Positions 9,353 to 17,514 of a DNA stretch of 64,000 nt are shown piece by piece. The notes beneath the pieces are model-generated. The model was given only the letters and a program-made list of their open reading frames with translations, searched no databases and had not been told where the DNA came from. The stretch's first letter is position 1; the number at the start of each line of letters is the position of its first letter. This DNA is from Alphaproteobacteria bacterium (GTDB taxonomy: Bacteria; Pseudomonadota; Alphaproteobacteria; Thalassobaculales; Thalassobaculaceae), in the NCBI GenBank assembly GCA_024742605.1, contig JANSYC010000001.1:62001-126000 (forward strand). The letters run 5' to 3'. The position numbers and the translations under genes were made by a program.

Positions 9353-11941
9353 ATGGAATCTCGCGGTCGCTTCGTACTCGACAAGTACGACTTTAAGTCC
9401 ATTGAAAAAGAAGTCTTGGACTTGTGGAAACAGACCGACGTCTACAAGTGGGATTCGAGCTGTCCGCGTGAAGAAAACTACGTCATCGACACGCCGCCTC
9501 CGACCGTTTCCGGATCGCTGCATATCGGTCATGCGTTCAGCTACACGCAGACCGACTACATGGCGCGGTTCAAGCGCATGTCGGGCAAGAATGTGTTCTA
9601 CCCCATCGGCTTCGACGACAACGGCCTCCCCAGCGAGCGTTTGGTGGAGAAGCAACTCAAGGTGCGGGCCTCCGATTATTCGCGCGAAGAGTTCGTAAAG
9701 CTCTGCCATGATGTTGTGCATGACGCTGAGGACGGGTTCCGCGATCTGTTCGTCCGCTTGGGCATCAGCTACGACTGGGATCTTGAATACACCACGATCA
9801 GCCCTCACGCATGGCGCATGTCGCAGATGTCGTTGCTGGATCTGTTCGAGAAGGGGCATCTCTACCGGCAGCCTCAACCGACTCTCTGGGATCCGGTCGA
9901 CCGCACCGCAATCGCCCAGGCCGAAGTGGTCGACCAGGAGCATCAGGGCACCCTGTACGACATTCCGTTCGAGCTCGCCGATGGATCCAAGATCGTCATC
10001 GCGACCACCCGGCCGGAGCTTCTGATCGCGTGCGTGGCGGTGATGTACAATCCTGAAGATCCGCGCGCAGCAAGTCTCGCTGGACAGAAGGCGTTCACCG
10101 CGCTGGTCGGAGCCGAAGTCCCTTTGATCGCCGACGAAGCGGTCGATATGGAAAAAGGCACCGGTCTGGTGATGTGCTGCACCTTCGGCGACCCGACCGA
10201 CATCGAGTGGTGGCGAACTCACAACCTGCCGCTCCGCAACGTGGTCGCCAAGGACGGGACCCTCCGGAATATGGAGAGCATCGGCACGCCGGAGTGGCCG
10301 GTGCGGGACACCGCGACCGCCAAGGCTGCGGCCGACGCGCTCACCGGACAGCACGTGCGCAAGGCCCGCAAGCTGGTCCTGGACATGCTGCGCGCAGAGG
10401 ACCTGATTGCGGGCGAGACCAGCGTCCACCAGATGATCCCATCAGCCGAGCGCTCGAAGTCGCCGCTGGAAATCCTGGTGACCGAACAATGGATGATCCG
10501 GCTGCTCGACAAGAAAGAGCAACTGATCGAGCAGGGCCGCAAGATCACCTGGCATCCCGCCTTCATGCGGCAGCGCTATGAGGACTGGGTTCAAAATCTC
10601 AAATGGGACTGGTGCATCAGCCGCCAGCGTTACTTCGGGGTGCCGGTCCCGTTCTGGTATTCGAAACGTCCCGGTGAGGAAGGCAAGATCCTCTCGGCTC
10701 ACAAGGACGATCTGCCGGTCAACCCGCTGGTCGATGCCCCCAGAGGCTACCGGCTGGATGAGGTCGAACCGGATGTTGACGTGCTGGACACTTGGGCAAC
10801 CAGTTCGGTATCTCCGCAGATCAGCAGCTATGGGATCAACGAGGAGTTCGTGCTGGACACCGACCGTCATAGCCGGGTCTTCCCCGCGGATCTGCGGTCC
10901 CAGTCGCATGAGATCATTCGCACCTGGCTGTTCTACACGGTCGCCAAATCCCTGATGCACGCGGATGTGCTGCCGTTCGATCAGGCCGCCATCTCCGGAT
11001 GGTGCCTGGCCGAGGGCGGCGGCAAGATGTCCAAGTCCGCAGGCAACATCATCGATCCGAACAAGATCCTGGATCAGTCCGGCTCCGACGTGCTGCGGTA
11101 CTGGTCGGCGAGCGGACGGCTGGGGAACGACACCGCGTTCTCACCGGATCTGCTGAAGATCGGCAAACGGCTGGTCACCAAGCTGTGGAACGCGTCGCGG
11201 CTCTCGGCCGGGCACCTCGAGGCGCACACGGTCCGATCCGCGACCGCCGCCGAAGCTGTTGCCAAGGGTGAGATCACGGACACGTTCGATCTCTGGATCC
11301 TCAGCCGCGCCCGGGCGGCGATCGAGGAGGTGACCCAGCACTTCGAGAACTATTCCTATACGAGCGCCATCGAGGCGGCGGAACGGTTCTTCTGGAGCGA
11401 CTACACGAACAACTATCTGGAACTGTGTAAGGGCCGGCTCTACGGCGACGTGAGCACCGGGTCCGGAAACACGACCGGTGTGCTGGACACCCTGTACTTC
11501 GTGCACGAGGCGGTTCTGAAACTCTTCGCGCCGTTCCTGCCCTACAGCGTCGAGTACCTGTATCAGGCGATGTACGCCGGAAAACAGGGCCAGCACGTGT
11601 CCGTTCACGCGCGTGGCAGTTGGCCGAAAGCGGCGAACTTTCCGTCCGACACTGCGGCGGTGAAGGCAAGCGAAACGGCCGTCGATATCCTCGGCGCCGT
11701 GCGGAAGTACAAGTCGAACATGCAACTGTCCATGTCCGTCCCGATCGAACGCATTATGGTGGCGCCGTCGGCAGAATCGGCCGGAACTCTTGAGCTGGAT
11801 GGCACCTTGCAGGATCTGGCGCATACCGTTCAGACCACGTCGATCGAACCGATGACCGGTCTCCCGGCCGGCGCGGAAGCGGTCGAAGGTCCGGACGGGC
11901 TGGTGTGCATCGTGGTCGAGATGAAACCGGCGGCCGCGTGA
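9353..11941 (+). CDS. valS: Valyl-tRNA synthetase, archaeal/Rickettsia type
   Basis: 862 residues. Charges tRNA-Val with valine in the cytoplasm. Class I signatures: HIGH at 57-60 (PPPTVSGSLHIGHAFSYTQT) and KMSKS at 558-562 (GGGKMSKSAGN). The CP1 editing domain carries IATTRPELLIACVAVMYNP. The catalytic core reads PPTVSGS and YPIGFDDNGLPSERLVEK, the form known from archaeal and Rickettsia enzymes, instead of PPNVTGSLHMGHA and PGTDHAG of ordinary bacterial ValRS, and the C-terminal coiled coil of the bacterial type is not evident. The start at ATG 9353 was preferred to a TTG at 9308, although its ribosome site is weak. A tRNA-Arg gene follows 60 bp later. Confidence 0.93.
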   Translation: MESRGRFVLDKYDFKSIEKEVLDLWKQTDVYKWDSSCPREENYVIDTPPPTVSGSLHIGHAFSYTQTDYMARFKRMSGKNVFYPIGFDDNGLPSERLVEKQLKVRASDYSREEFVKLCHDVVHDAEDGFRDLFVRLGISYDWDLEYTTISPHAWRMSQMSLLDLFEKGHLYRQPQPTLWDPVDRTAIAQAEVVDQEHQGTLYDIPFELADGSKIVIATTRPELLIACVAVMYNPEDPRAASLAGQKAFTALVGAEVPLIADEAVDMEKGTGLVMCCTFGDPTDIEWWRTHNLPLRNVVAKDGTLRNMESIGTPEWPVRDTATAKAAADALTGQHVRKARKLVLDMLRAEDLIAGETSVHQMIPSAERSKSPLEILVTEQWMIRLLDKKEQLIEQGRKITWHPAFMRQRYEDWVQNLKWDWCISRQRYFGVPVPFWYSKRPGEEGKILSAHKDDLPVNPLVDAPRGYRLDEVEPDVDVLDTWATSSVSPQISSYGINEEFVLDTDRHSRVFPADLRSQSHEIIRTWLFYTVAKSLMHADVLPFDQAAISGWCLAEGGGKMSKSAGNIIDPNKILDQSGSDVLRYWSASGRLGNDTAFSPDLLKIGKRLVTKLWNASRLSAGHLEAHTVRSATAAEAVAKGEITDTFDLWILSRARAAIEEVTQHFENYSYTSAIEAAERFFWSDYTNNYLELCKGRLYGDVSTGSGNTTGVLDTLYFVHEAVLKLFAPFLPYSVEYLYQAMYAGKQGQHVSVHARGSWPKAANFPSDTAAVKASETAVDILGAVRKYKSNMQLSMSVPIERIMVAPSAESAGTLELDGTLQDLAHTVQTTSIEPMTGLPAGAEAVEGPDGLVCIVVEMKPAAA

Positions 11942-12001
11942 TCGGCCGAAGGTCATTTTCTGGCGGAAATCGGCGTGGAATTACTGTAAACCTACCGGCA
12001 T

Positions 12002-12078
12002 GTCCTCGTAGCTCAGCAGGATAGAGCACCAGATTCCTAATCTGGGGGTCACAGGTTCGAATCCTGTCGGGGACACCA
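12002..12078 (+). tRNA. tRNA-Arg (anticodon CCU)
   Basis: 77 nt including an encoded CCA. The acceptor stem GTCCTCG pairs with CGGGGAC (one G-T pair), the D arm is GCTCAG...GAGC, the anticodon stem CCAGA/TCTGG encloses loop TTCCTAA (anticodon CCT), and the T arm is ACAGG/CCTGT with TTCGAAT. It reads AGG codons. It lies 60 bp after valS in the same direction. No integrase or 3' repeat is seen nearby, so it is not visibly used as an attachment site here. Confidence 0.96.
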
Positions 12079-12085
12079 TTCGCGC

Positions 12086-12099
12086 CCGACTGTTGTCGG
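12086..12099 (+). terminator. Small hairpin after tRNA-Arg
   Basis: CCGAC-TGTT-GTCGG, a five-pair stem eight bases after the tRNA CCA end. There is no T-run, so it is only a weak candidate for processing or termination of the tRNA transcript before the convergent hspQ gene. Confidence 0.3.
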
Positions 12100-12118
12100 C
12101 TCGGAGAGACTGGACCGG

Positions 12119-12445
12119 TCAGGCGGAAACCTGTTTGGGCATATAGCGACCGTCATTCATGTCGCCAAACATGACGCCGACATCCGGGTGGCCGACCGGA
12201 CCGCTCGCACTGTCTTCGACCAGATTCTGCTCCGAAACATAAGCGGTGTAGTAGCTTTGCGGATTCTCGGCGAGAAGATGGTAGAAGGGCTGATCCCGCT
12301 TCGGGCGCATGTGCTCGGGGATTGACTGATACCATTCCTCGGTATTGCCGAACTCGGGGTCGACATCGAAGACAACGCCCCGAAAATTATGAATCCGGTG
12401 ACGAACGACCGCTCCAAGAGTGAATTTCGCTTCGGTGATTTTCAT
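12119..12445 (-). CDS. hspQ: Heat-shock protein HspQ
   Basis: 108 residues, the usual size for HspQ (YccV family, hemimethylated-DNA-binding fold). Recognised by FTLGAVVRHRIHNFRGVVFDVDP and the later QPFYHLLAENPQSYYTAYVSEQNL. In enterobacteria HspQ is a heat-shock protein that affects DnaA stability and acts as a Lon specificity enhancer. ATG 12445 (MKITEAKF) fits the family N-terminus; the longer open frame upstream is not protein-like. The ribosome site is weak. A 13-nt palindrome lies about 75 bp upstream. Confidence 0.9.
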   Translation of the reverse strand: MKITEAKFTLGAVVRHRIHNFRGVVFDVDPEFGNTEEWYQSIPEHMRPKRDQPFYHLLAENPQSYYTAYVSEQNLVEDSASGPVGHPDVGVMFGDMNDGRYMPKQVSA

Positions 12446-12519
12446 AATCCGGCTTTCATCGGTCACGTTAGGCGTCTGAATCGCATTCCATAAAAACACC
12501 TCACCGTACATAATGCCAA

Positions 12520-12532
12520 GCCCTGACAGGGC
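12520..12532. promoter_or_regulatory. GCCCTG-A-CAGGGC palindrome upstream of hspQ
   Basis: A perfect 6+1+6 inverted repeat in the spacer between the rhomboid gene and hspQ. A one-base loop makes an RNA hairpin terminator unlikely, so an operator for the leftward hspQ promoter is the simpler guess. Confidence 0.3.
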
Positions 12533-12572
12533 AACCCCCGTCCGCCCCCGCCCCGGCATTCACGCTTGTCAC

Positions 12573-13277
12573 TCAAGGCTTCGCACGCCAGCGTTCTGAC
12601 CACCCCGCCAGAATGACGCCCGCGACGAATCCCACGCCGTGCGCCAGAAAAGCGATGGTTTTCGCCTCGTCGGAGTCGGCGAAGGCGATGCCGTAAACCT
12701 GAATGATCAACCAGGCCACGATGATCGGCAGCGCAGGGATCCGGATCACCCGCAGCCACTGCCCCCGGCGCGGCGAAGGAACACCGATCCTGGCACTTGG
12801 ATCGATCCGGGCCAGTCCGCCGATCACGCCTGCGATAGACGCGCTCGCGCCGATGATTGGAATGGCCGAGCTGGGAGAGGACGCCGCCTCAAGCCCGAGC
12901 CCCGTCGCGCCCGTAACCAGGAAGACCAGCAGGAATCTGATCGCCCCGGTCCGCTGCTCCAAGAGCGGTCCGAGAAGCAGCAGCACCAGGAGGTTGCCGA
13001 TCAGATGGGTCCAACCGCCATGCAGAAACTGAGCGGTGACGAGGGTCAGAAGCGGGCTGACGACGTCGATTTGCGGAGCCGGTTGGCGGATGCCGAACAG
13101 ATGCGCCGGCAGCAGGCCGAAACTGTAAATCGCGCGGGCTTCTCCGAACGCCCCCAACTCTCGCTGCCAGACGAAAACTGTGGCAATGGCCATCACCAGA
13201 AGCGCGGTCATCACCGGCCAGGACCCGCCGGTCCGGGGATTCGGATTTTTCCTGGACGGAAACCGAACGACCGTCAT
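12573..13277 (-). CDS. Rhomboid family intramembrane serine protease
   Basis: 234 residues with about six to seven hydrophobic segments. Rhomboid landmarks: HGGWTHLIGN (H86, H91, N95) after the second helix, the serine in GASAS (S145), and the catalytic histidine in FLAHGVGFVAGV (H213, within HxxGxxxG). The usual GASG is GASA here, a variation found in active members. It cleaves transmembrane proteins within the bilayer; the substrate is unknown. It lies 127 bp upstream of hspQ in the same direction and is separated by about 43 bp from the preceding deacylase gene. Confidence 0.9.
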   Translation of the reverse strand: MTVVRFPSRKNPNPRTGGSWPVMTALLVMAIATVFVWQRELGAFGEARAIYSFGLLPAHLFGIRQPAPQIDVVSPLLTLVTAQFLHGGWTHLIGNLLVLLLLGPLLEQRTGAIRFLLVFLVTGATGLGLEAASSPSSAIPIIGASASIAGVIGGLARIDPSARIGVPSPRRGQWLRVIRIPALPIIVAWLIIQVYGIAFADSDEAKTIAFLAHGVGFVAGVILAGWSERWRAKP

Positions 13278-13320
13278 CGCAGATCATGCGCGGAGAACAG
13301 CGAACTGCCGCGCCAATCCC

Positions 13321-13836
13321 TCACTCTCCAAACAGCGTGTTGAAGGGCACAGAATAGGTCAGAACCAAGGATTCGACGCCCGGATTGCGCTCACCGATTC
13401 CGGCGTTCGAGATATGGGTAAAGGACAGTCCTAGACGGGAATAATTGTCGAAGCGATAGGCCAGCTCGACGCCGGACCGGAACTCCACCGCGTGCCCTAG
13501 ATCCTTTCCGTCGCCGTTCCCGTAGATCCCCGCCGCGAAGTTCGGGGTGAGAACCCATCGATTGCCGAAAAAGATATCGATCCCGACACCGGCATAGCCG
13601 TAGGTGGCCGCATCGGTGGTGGCCGTCGCACCGACGAAGGGCGTGAAGATCCAGATCTTGTTGGCTTCGGAGAACCGGTATTCCAAACGCGCCTCACCGG
13701 CCGCCTCGTCGTCGAACAGATCGTAGTAACCGGCGCCGAACGTGAGAAAGTCCGGTTCCTCCGCGCGAAGGGGGGCCACGGCCAACAGAAACGCGCCAAC
13801 ACACGCGGCGAGACGAACGAGAGACGAACCAATCAC
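13321..13836 (-). CDS. Acyloxyacyl hydrolase, PagL-like outer-membrane protein
   Basis: 171 residues from a GTG at 13836, which has GGAGG eight bases upstream and begins a clean signal peptide (SSLVRLAACVGAFLLAVAPLRA, cleavage before EEP). In-frame ATGs lie at 13851 and 13872. The C-terminal block FTHISNAGIGERNPGVESL matches the catalytic His-x-Ser and downstream Glu of PagL lipid A 3-O-deacylases, and the alternating beta-strand pattern fits an eight-strand barrel. It probably removes a fatty acid from lipid A at the outer membrane. The substrate is inferred from the family. Confidence 0.82.
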   Translation of the reverse strand: MIGSSLVRLAACVGAFLLAVAPLRAEEPDFLTFGAGYYDLFDDEAAGEARLEYRFSEANKIWIFTPFVGATATTDAATYGYAGVGIDIFFGNRWVLTPNFAAGIYGNGDGKDLGHAVEFRSGVELAYRFDNYSRLGLSFTHISNAGIGERNPGVESLVLTYSVPFNTLFGE

Positions 13837-13896
13837 GGCGAAGTCCTCCATATCTTTCCGCGCACTATACATCCGGCACCGCAGGCTTCAACTCGA

Positions 13897-14859
13897 TCAG
13901 GACCGGGGCGCGAGATGCCGCTTGAACCGCTCGGTCGCCCGCACCAGGGATTTGCGGATTCCAGGCTCCATCGCGGCATGCCCGGCATCCGGTACGACGA
14001 CCAGTTCAGCCCCCGGCCAGACACGCACCAAGGCCTCCGCCGTCATCATGGGACAGATCATATCGTAGCGCCCCTGGACCACGATCGCCGGATGCTTATG
14101 GAGCGCGGACATGCCACCCAGCAGCCCGCCAGGCTCCAGGAACAGGCCGTGCGCGAAGTAATGCGCCTCCATCCGCGCAAGGCTTAACGCATGGGCCTCA
14201 TCCTCTGACGAGGCGATATGGCCCCGATCCGGGATCAGCGCCGAGCACGCGGCCTCGTAGCGGGCCCAGGCTCGGGCCGCCGGCATATGCACCGATGGAT
14301 CGTCATCGGACAGGCGCTTGAGATAGGAGTCCAACAGATCCGATCGTTCATCCTCCGGCAGGAACTCGACGAACTGGCGCGATTCCTCTGGGAAGAAGTA
14401 ACGAATGCCACTCATGAACCAGTCGATCTCGACCTGACGGCCTAGAAAGACGCCGCGCAGAACAAAACCGAGGCAGCGCTCGGGATGGGCTTGGCCGTAG
14501 GAAACCGCCAGGGTCGCCCCCCAGGACCCACCGAAGACCAGCCAGGACCCGATCTCCAGGTGCTCCCGCAGCCGTTCTATATCCCGGATCAGATGCGAGG
14601 TCGTGTTCGCGTGCAGCGACGCATGAGGCGTCGAACGGCCCGCGCCCCGTTGGTCGAACAGAATAATCCGGTAGAAGGCAGGGTCGAAGAATCGCCTCTG
14701 CGCCGGAGTGGTACCAGAGCCGGGACCGCCATGAAGGAAAACGACAGGGACCCCGTCGGACCGGCCGGATTCCTCCCAATACATGGAGTGACCGTCCCCG
14801 ACGTCCAAAAAGCCGCTCCGGCGACACGCCAGTTCCGGATAGATTTCAACCCGGCTCAC
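13897..14859 (-). CDS. pip: Proline iminopeptidase (alpha/beta hydrolase, S33)
   Basis: 320 residues. Removes N-terminal proline from peptides. The oxyanion region HGGPGSGTTP, the DQRGAGRS motif typical of proline iminopeptidases, the nucleophile elbow GGSWGATLA, the acidic residue in VVQGRYDMICP and the histidine in VPDAGHAAMEP are all present, so it should be active. It starts with GTG at 14859 with GAGGTGAT just upstream. It is a single gene, probably cytoplasmic. Confidence 0.93.
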   Translation of the reverse strand: MSRVEIYPELACRRSGFLDVGDGHSMYWEESGRSDGVPVVFLHGGPGSGTTPAQRRFFDPAFYRIILFDQRGAGRSTPHASLHANTTSHLIRDIERLREHLEIGSWLVFGGSWGATLAVSYGQAHPERCLGFVLRGVFLGRQVEIDWFMSGIRYFFPEESRQFVEFLPEDERSDLLDSYLKRLSDDDPSVHMPAARAWARYEAACSALIPDRGHIASSEDEAHALSLARMEAHYFAHGLFLEPGGLLGGMSALHKHPAIVVQGRYDMICPMMTAEALVRVWPGAELVVVPDAGHAAMEPGIRKSLVRATERFKRHLAPRS

Positions 14860-15021
14860 CCGATCACCTCATGTTGCGACGGCGCCTTTTATCGACTGAC
14901 GGCAGTGACTTGTCAAAACCGTGACGGTTCTCCATGTCGCCGCGCCATCGGTCCTCGCGCGCATCAGAGGCGCCGGATCAGCGGCAAGGCCGGTTTCCGA
15001 TCCCGTTCAGGAAAACGGCCA

Positions 15022-15939
15022 CTAGACTTCAGGGACCGCGCCGGCCGGGGCATGGGCGCGCAGGAGCTTCACCAAAGCCGTGACATCATCGGTCCTGGAA
15101 CGGCTGTCGCGCCAGGCCAGCGCCACGTCTCGCCCGATCCCGACTTCGGACAGGGTCCGGTAACCGACCAGATGATCGTAGATTTCGGGCTCACGTACCG
15201 CCGTCGCCGGGATCAGGCTGTACCCGGAGCCCGCCGCCACCATCGCCTTCAAGGTCTCCAGACTCATTGCCGTGTGCCTGTGGCGGGCCGATCCGGCCCC
15301 GCAGATCTCCAGAGCCTGCTCGCGGAGGCAATGCCCCTCCTCCAAGAGAACCGCATCCGCCGGGTCCAGATCGTCGACCGAGATGCGGTCCATCGCCGCC
15401 AGCTTCGAGCCCTCCGGGATGATCAAGCGGAACGGTTCCCGATAGATCGTCGCCAGCGTGACGCCACTCTCCGAGATGGGAGGTGAGAGAATCACAGCGT
15501 CCAACGCACCATCCTGGAGACGGCCGACCAGACGTTCAGTGAGGCCCTCCTCGATCTCGAGTTCAAGATTGGGGTGGGCGTCTCGAAGGGGTTTCAGAAG
15601 ACCCGGCAGCAGGTATGGCCCGACCGTCGCGATCGCACCAAGGGCGAATCGGCCGGACAAAGGATCGCCGCTGTCGTCTGCGGGAATCAACATCGCGTCC
15701 GCCGCATCCAGCACGGCGCGGGCGCGATCAATCACTCTGGCGCCCAAGGGGGTTATCAAGACCTTCCGGCTGGCGCGCTCGAAAATCGCATAGCCCAAGG
15801 CATCCTCGACCTTACGGACCCCGACCGAGAGAGAGGGCTGGCTGACATGGGACGCATCGGCTGCCCGGCCAAAATGACCGTGCTCGGCGACGGCCACCAC
15901 ATACGATATATCTCGAAGCGTGACACCTTGAAGTTTCAT
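15022..15939 (-). CDS. oxyR: LysR-family hydrogen-peroxide regulator OxyR
   Basis: 305 residues from ATG 15939. The N-terminal winged helix-turn-helix (HFGRAADASHVSQPSLSVGV) is followed by the substrate-binding-like regulatory domain. The redox cysteines are C204 and C213 in EEGHCLREQALEIC, with the same nine-residue spacing as C199/C208 of E. coli OxyR. It is divergent from dps, and a well-matched OxyR box begins over its start codon, suggesting autorepression together with dps activation. Confidence 0.93.
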   Translation of the reverse strand: MKLQGVTLRDISYVVAVAEHGHFGRAADASHVSQPSLSVGVRKVEDALGYAIFERASRKVLITPLGARVIDRARAVLDAADAMLIPADDSGDPLSGRFALGAIATVGPYLLPGLLKPLRDAHPNLELEIEEGLTERLVGRLQDGALDAVILSPPISESGVTLATIYREPFRLIIPEGSKLAAMDRISVDDLDPADAVLLEEGHCLREQALEICGAGSARHRHTAMSLETLKAMVAAGSGYSLIPATAVREPEIYDHLVGYRTLSEVGIGRDVALAWRDSRSRTDDVTALVKLLRAHAPAGAVPEV

Positions 15940-15983
15940 AGACAAAGCCTATCACAGAAATCCAAACATTCGATTGGTATGAT
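15938..15983 (+). promoter_or_regulatory. OxyR box and -10 element of the dps promoter
   Basis: The OxyR consensus is four tetrads ATAG-N7-CTAT-N7-ATAG-N7-CTAT. Here the tetrads are ATAG (15938-15941), CTAT (15949-15952), ATCC (15960-15963) and CGAT (15971-15974), 13 of 16 positions matching with exact seven-base spacers. TATGAT at 15978-15983 is a good -10 for rightward transcription, and there is no recognisable -35 (CAGAAA at the expected place), as expected of an activator-dependent promoter. This predicts a start near 15990 and a leader of about 83 nt before dps. Confidence 0.75.
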
Positions 15984-16072
15984 TCATCACCCTTCCCCAC
16001 CTCATTAGTGAGGGTTGGCGATAACCCCTTCCGGCGGTCGCGTCGGACATCTCGAGATATAAGGAGGCAGAT

Positions 16073-16522
16073 ATGACCACCAACAATGGACCGGTTATCA
16101 CCGTGCTCGAAAAAGCATTGGCGGACACTTATGCGCTGGCCTTGAAAACCCAGAACTACCATTGGAATGTTACCGGTGCGGATTTTTTCCAGTTGCACGG
16201 CATGTTCGAGGAACAGTACGGCGACCTGAGCGGCGCCGTGGATGAACTCGCCGAACGCATCCGCGCGCTGGGCCAATTGAGCCCCGGCGGTTTCAAGGCG
16301 TTTCAAGCCCTGACTCAGATCGAGGACGGTGACGGGGCCAGTTCCCCCATGGATATGGTGAAGGATCTCGCCAAGGGGCACGAAACGGTTTCGAGTCTGT
16401 TGAGAGAAGGCGTTGCCACGGCGGAGGAAAATGACGACGTGGCAACGGCGGATATGCTGACGGGCCGTCTCACGGTGCATCAGAAAACGGCTTGGATGCT
16501 GAACGCGACCGCAGCTCGCTGA
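16073..16522 (+). CDS. dps: Dps/ferritin-like DNA-protecting protein
   Basis: 149 residues. Dodecameric mini-ferritin that oxidises Fe(II) with peroxide and shields DNA. The inter-subunit ferroxidase residues are visible in QNYHWNVTGADFFQLHGMFEEQY (two His, then Glu). It has a strong ribosome site (AAGGAGG). It is divergent from oxyR with an OxyR box in between, so peroxide induction is expected. A long stem-loop lies about 90 bp after the stop. Confidence 0.93.
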   Translation: MTTNNGPVITVLEKALADTYALALKTQNYHWNVTGADFFQLHGMFEEQYGDLSGAVDELAERIRALGQLSPGGFKAFQALTQIEDGDGASSPMDMVKDLAKGHETVSSLLREGVATAEENDDVATADMLTGRLTVHQKTAWMLNATAAR

Positions 16523-16611
16523 TCGCCCAGACGGGCTGCGCGGCGGACGGGATGTCGGTGCCTCCCCTCATACCGTCCGCAGATCTCAGGGCTCTTCGGA
16601 GGCAAATCCCC

Positions 16612-16644
16612 AACGGCCGGCGCGGCACTTTCCGCCCGGCCGTT
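16612..16644 (+). terminator. Long stem-loop downstream of dps
   Basis: AACGGCCGG (16612-16620) pairs with CCGGCCGTT (16636-16644), and GCGG/CCGC extends the stem inward around loop CACTTT, with one bulged C; thirteen pairs in all. There is no T-run after it, so termination may need Rho, or the stem may stabilise the dps mRNA. It lies about 40 bp before the next gene. Confidence 0.5.
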
Positions 16645-16683
16645 TGGCTGTCTGAGTTGCGGGCATCGTGCTAGTTTTCGATC

Positions 16684-17514
16684 GTGATGATGCGATCGAC
16701 ACGCCGCCAGATTCTCACCGCCGTTGCAGGCGCGTCCTGCTCGAGCCTTTTCGGCATCTCCGGTCTTTCGGCTTCGGCGCTTGGACGCCCGGTCTATCCA
16801 CCGGCGGATTTGGCCCCGGGACGCGTCAGTGTGGTTGCGGCCATCCGCTCGGGGGATGAAATCGACCTTGAGGACGGAGAACGGGTCCGCCTCGCCGGCA
16901 TCGAAGCACCGAAAATCGGCACCGAAAACTCGTCCCCGTGGCCGATGGCGGCACTCGCATCCGAAGCCTTGGGAGAACTGATCCTGGGGCGACATGTGAA
17001 GCTGTTGTACCCGGAGGACAAGGCAGACCGGTGGGGCCGAACTCTGGCGCATCTCAGGCTGGGGGAGGAAGGCGACTGGGTCCAGGGCCGCATGCTGATG
17101 GCAGGCATGGGCCGTGTACGAACCTTCCCACGTACCGCCAACGGCGCCCGCACCATGCTGGATCTCGAGCGGACCGCACGCGCGAACGCCCGCGGCATTT
17201 GGTCCGATCGATTCTACCGGATCCGCAATCCGGATGAGACCTGGGGAGATCTGGACAGTGTGCAGATCGTCGAGGGCCGGGTGGTCGACGCCGCGACCGT
17301 GAACGGCACAACCTATCTGAACTTCGGGCGCGATTGGCGCCGCGACTTTACGTTTCGGATCAAGACGGATCCCCGACGCGCCTTCCGGCGGGCCGGGATC
17401 CGTCTTGAGGATCTGACACGCCGCCGGGTACGGGGACGGGGCTGGGTTTTTCCTTTGAACGGGCCGATGATCGATCTGACACATCCCGAACAGCTCGAGG
17501 TGCTTGAGGAATGA
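16684..17514 (+). CDS. Exported SNase-like (thermonuclease-fold) protein, catalytic glutamate replaced
   Basis: 276 residues. An N-terminal signal with RR (MRSTRRQILTAVAGAS) suggests export. Residues about 45-195 are a staphylococcal-nuclease fold: SGDEIDL (D58, Asp21 of SNase), RLAGIEAPK (R69 as Arg35, E74 where Asp40 lies, K77 where the general base Glu43 lies), DRWGRTLAHL (R119, Arg87). The Glu43 to Lys change predicts weak or no nuclease activity. The remaining 80 residues form a second basic beta-rich region (TTYLNFGRDWRRDFTF). The start is uncertain between GTG 16684 and ATGs 16687/16690. Its end overlaps the M48 gene by four bases. Confidence 0.85.
   Translation: MMMRSTRRQILTAVAGASCSSLFGISGLSASALGRPVYPPADLAPGRVSVVAAIRSGDEIDLEDGERVRLAGIEAPKIGTENSSPWPMAALASEALGELILGRHVKLLYPEDKADRWGRTLAHLRLGEEGDWVQGRMLMAGMGRVRTFPRTANGARTMLDLERTARANARGIWSDRFYRIRNPDETWGDLDSVQIVEGRVVDAATVNGTTYLNFGRDWRRDFTFRIKTDPRRAFRRAGIRLEDLTRRRVRGRGWVFPLNGPMIDLTHPEQLEVLEE

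Noticed and set aside
12002-12078. tRNA-Arg(CCU) as an integration site for a mobile element
   Set aside because: No integrase, no duplicated tRNA 3' end and no change in gene style next to it.
12446-12572. A sigma-32 promoter for hspQ
   Set aside because: CTTG-like sequences exist, but none has a matching -10 at the right distance; only the palindrome could be reported.
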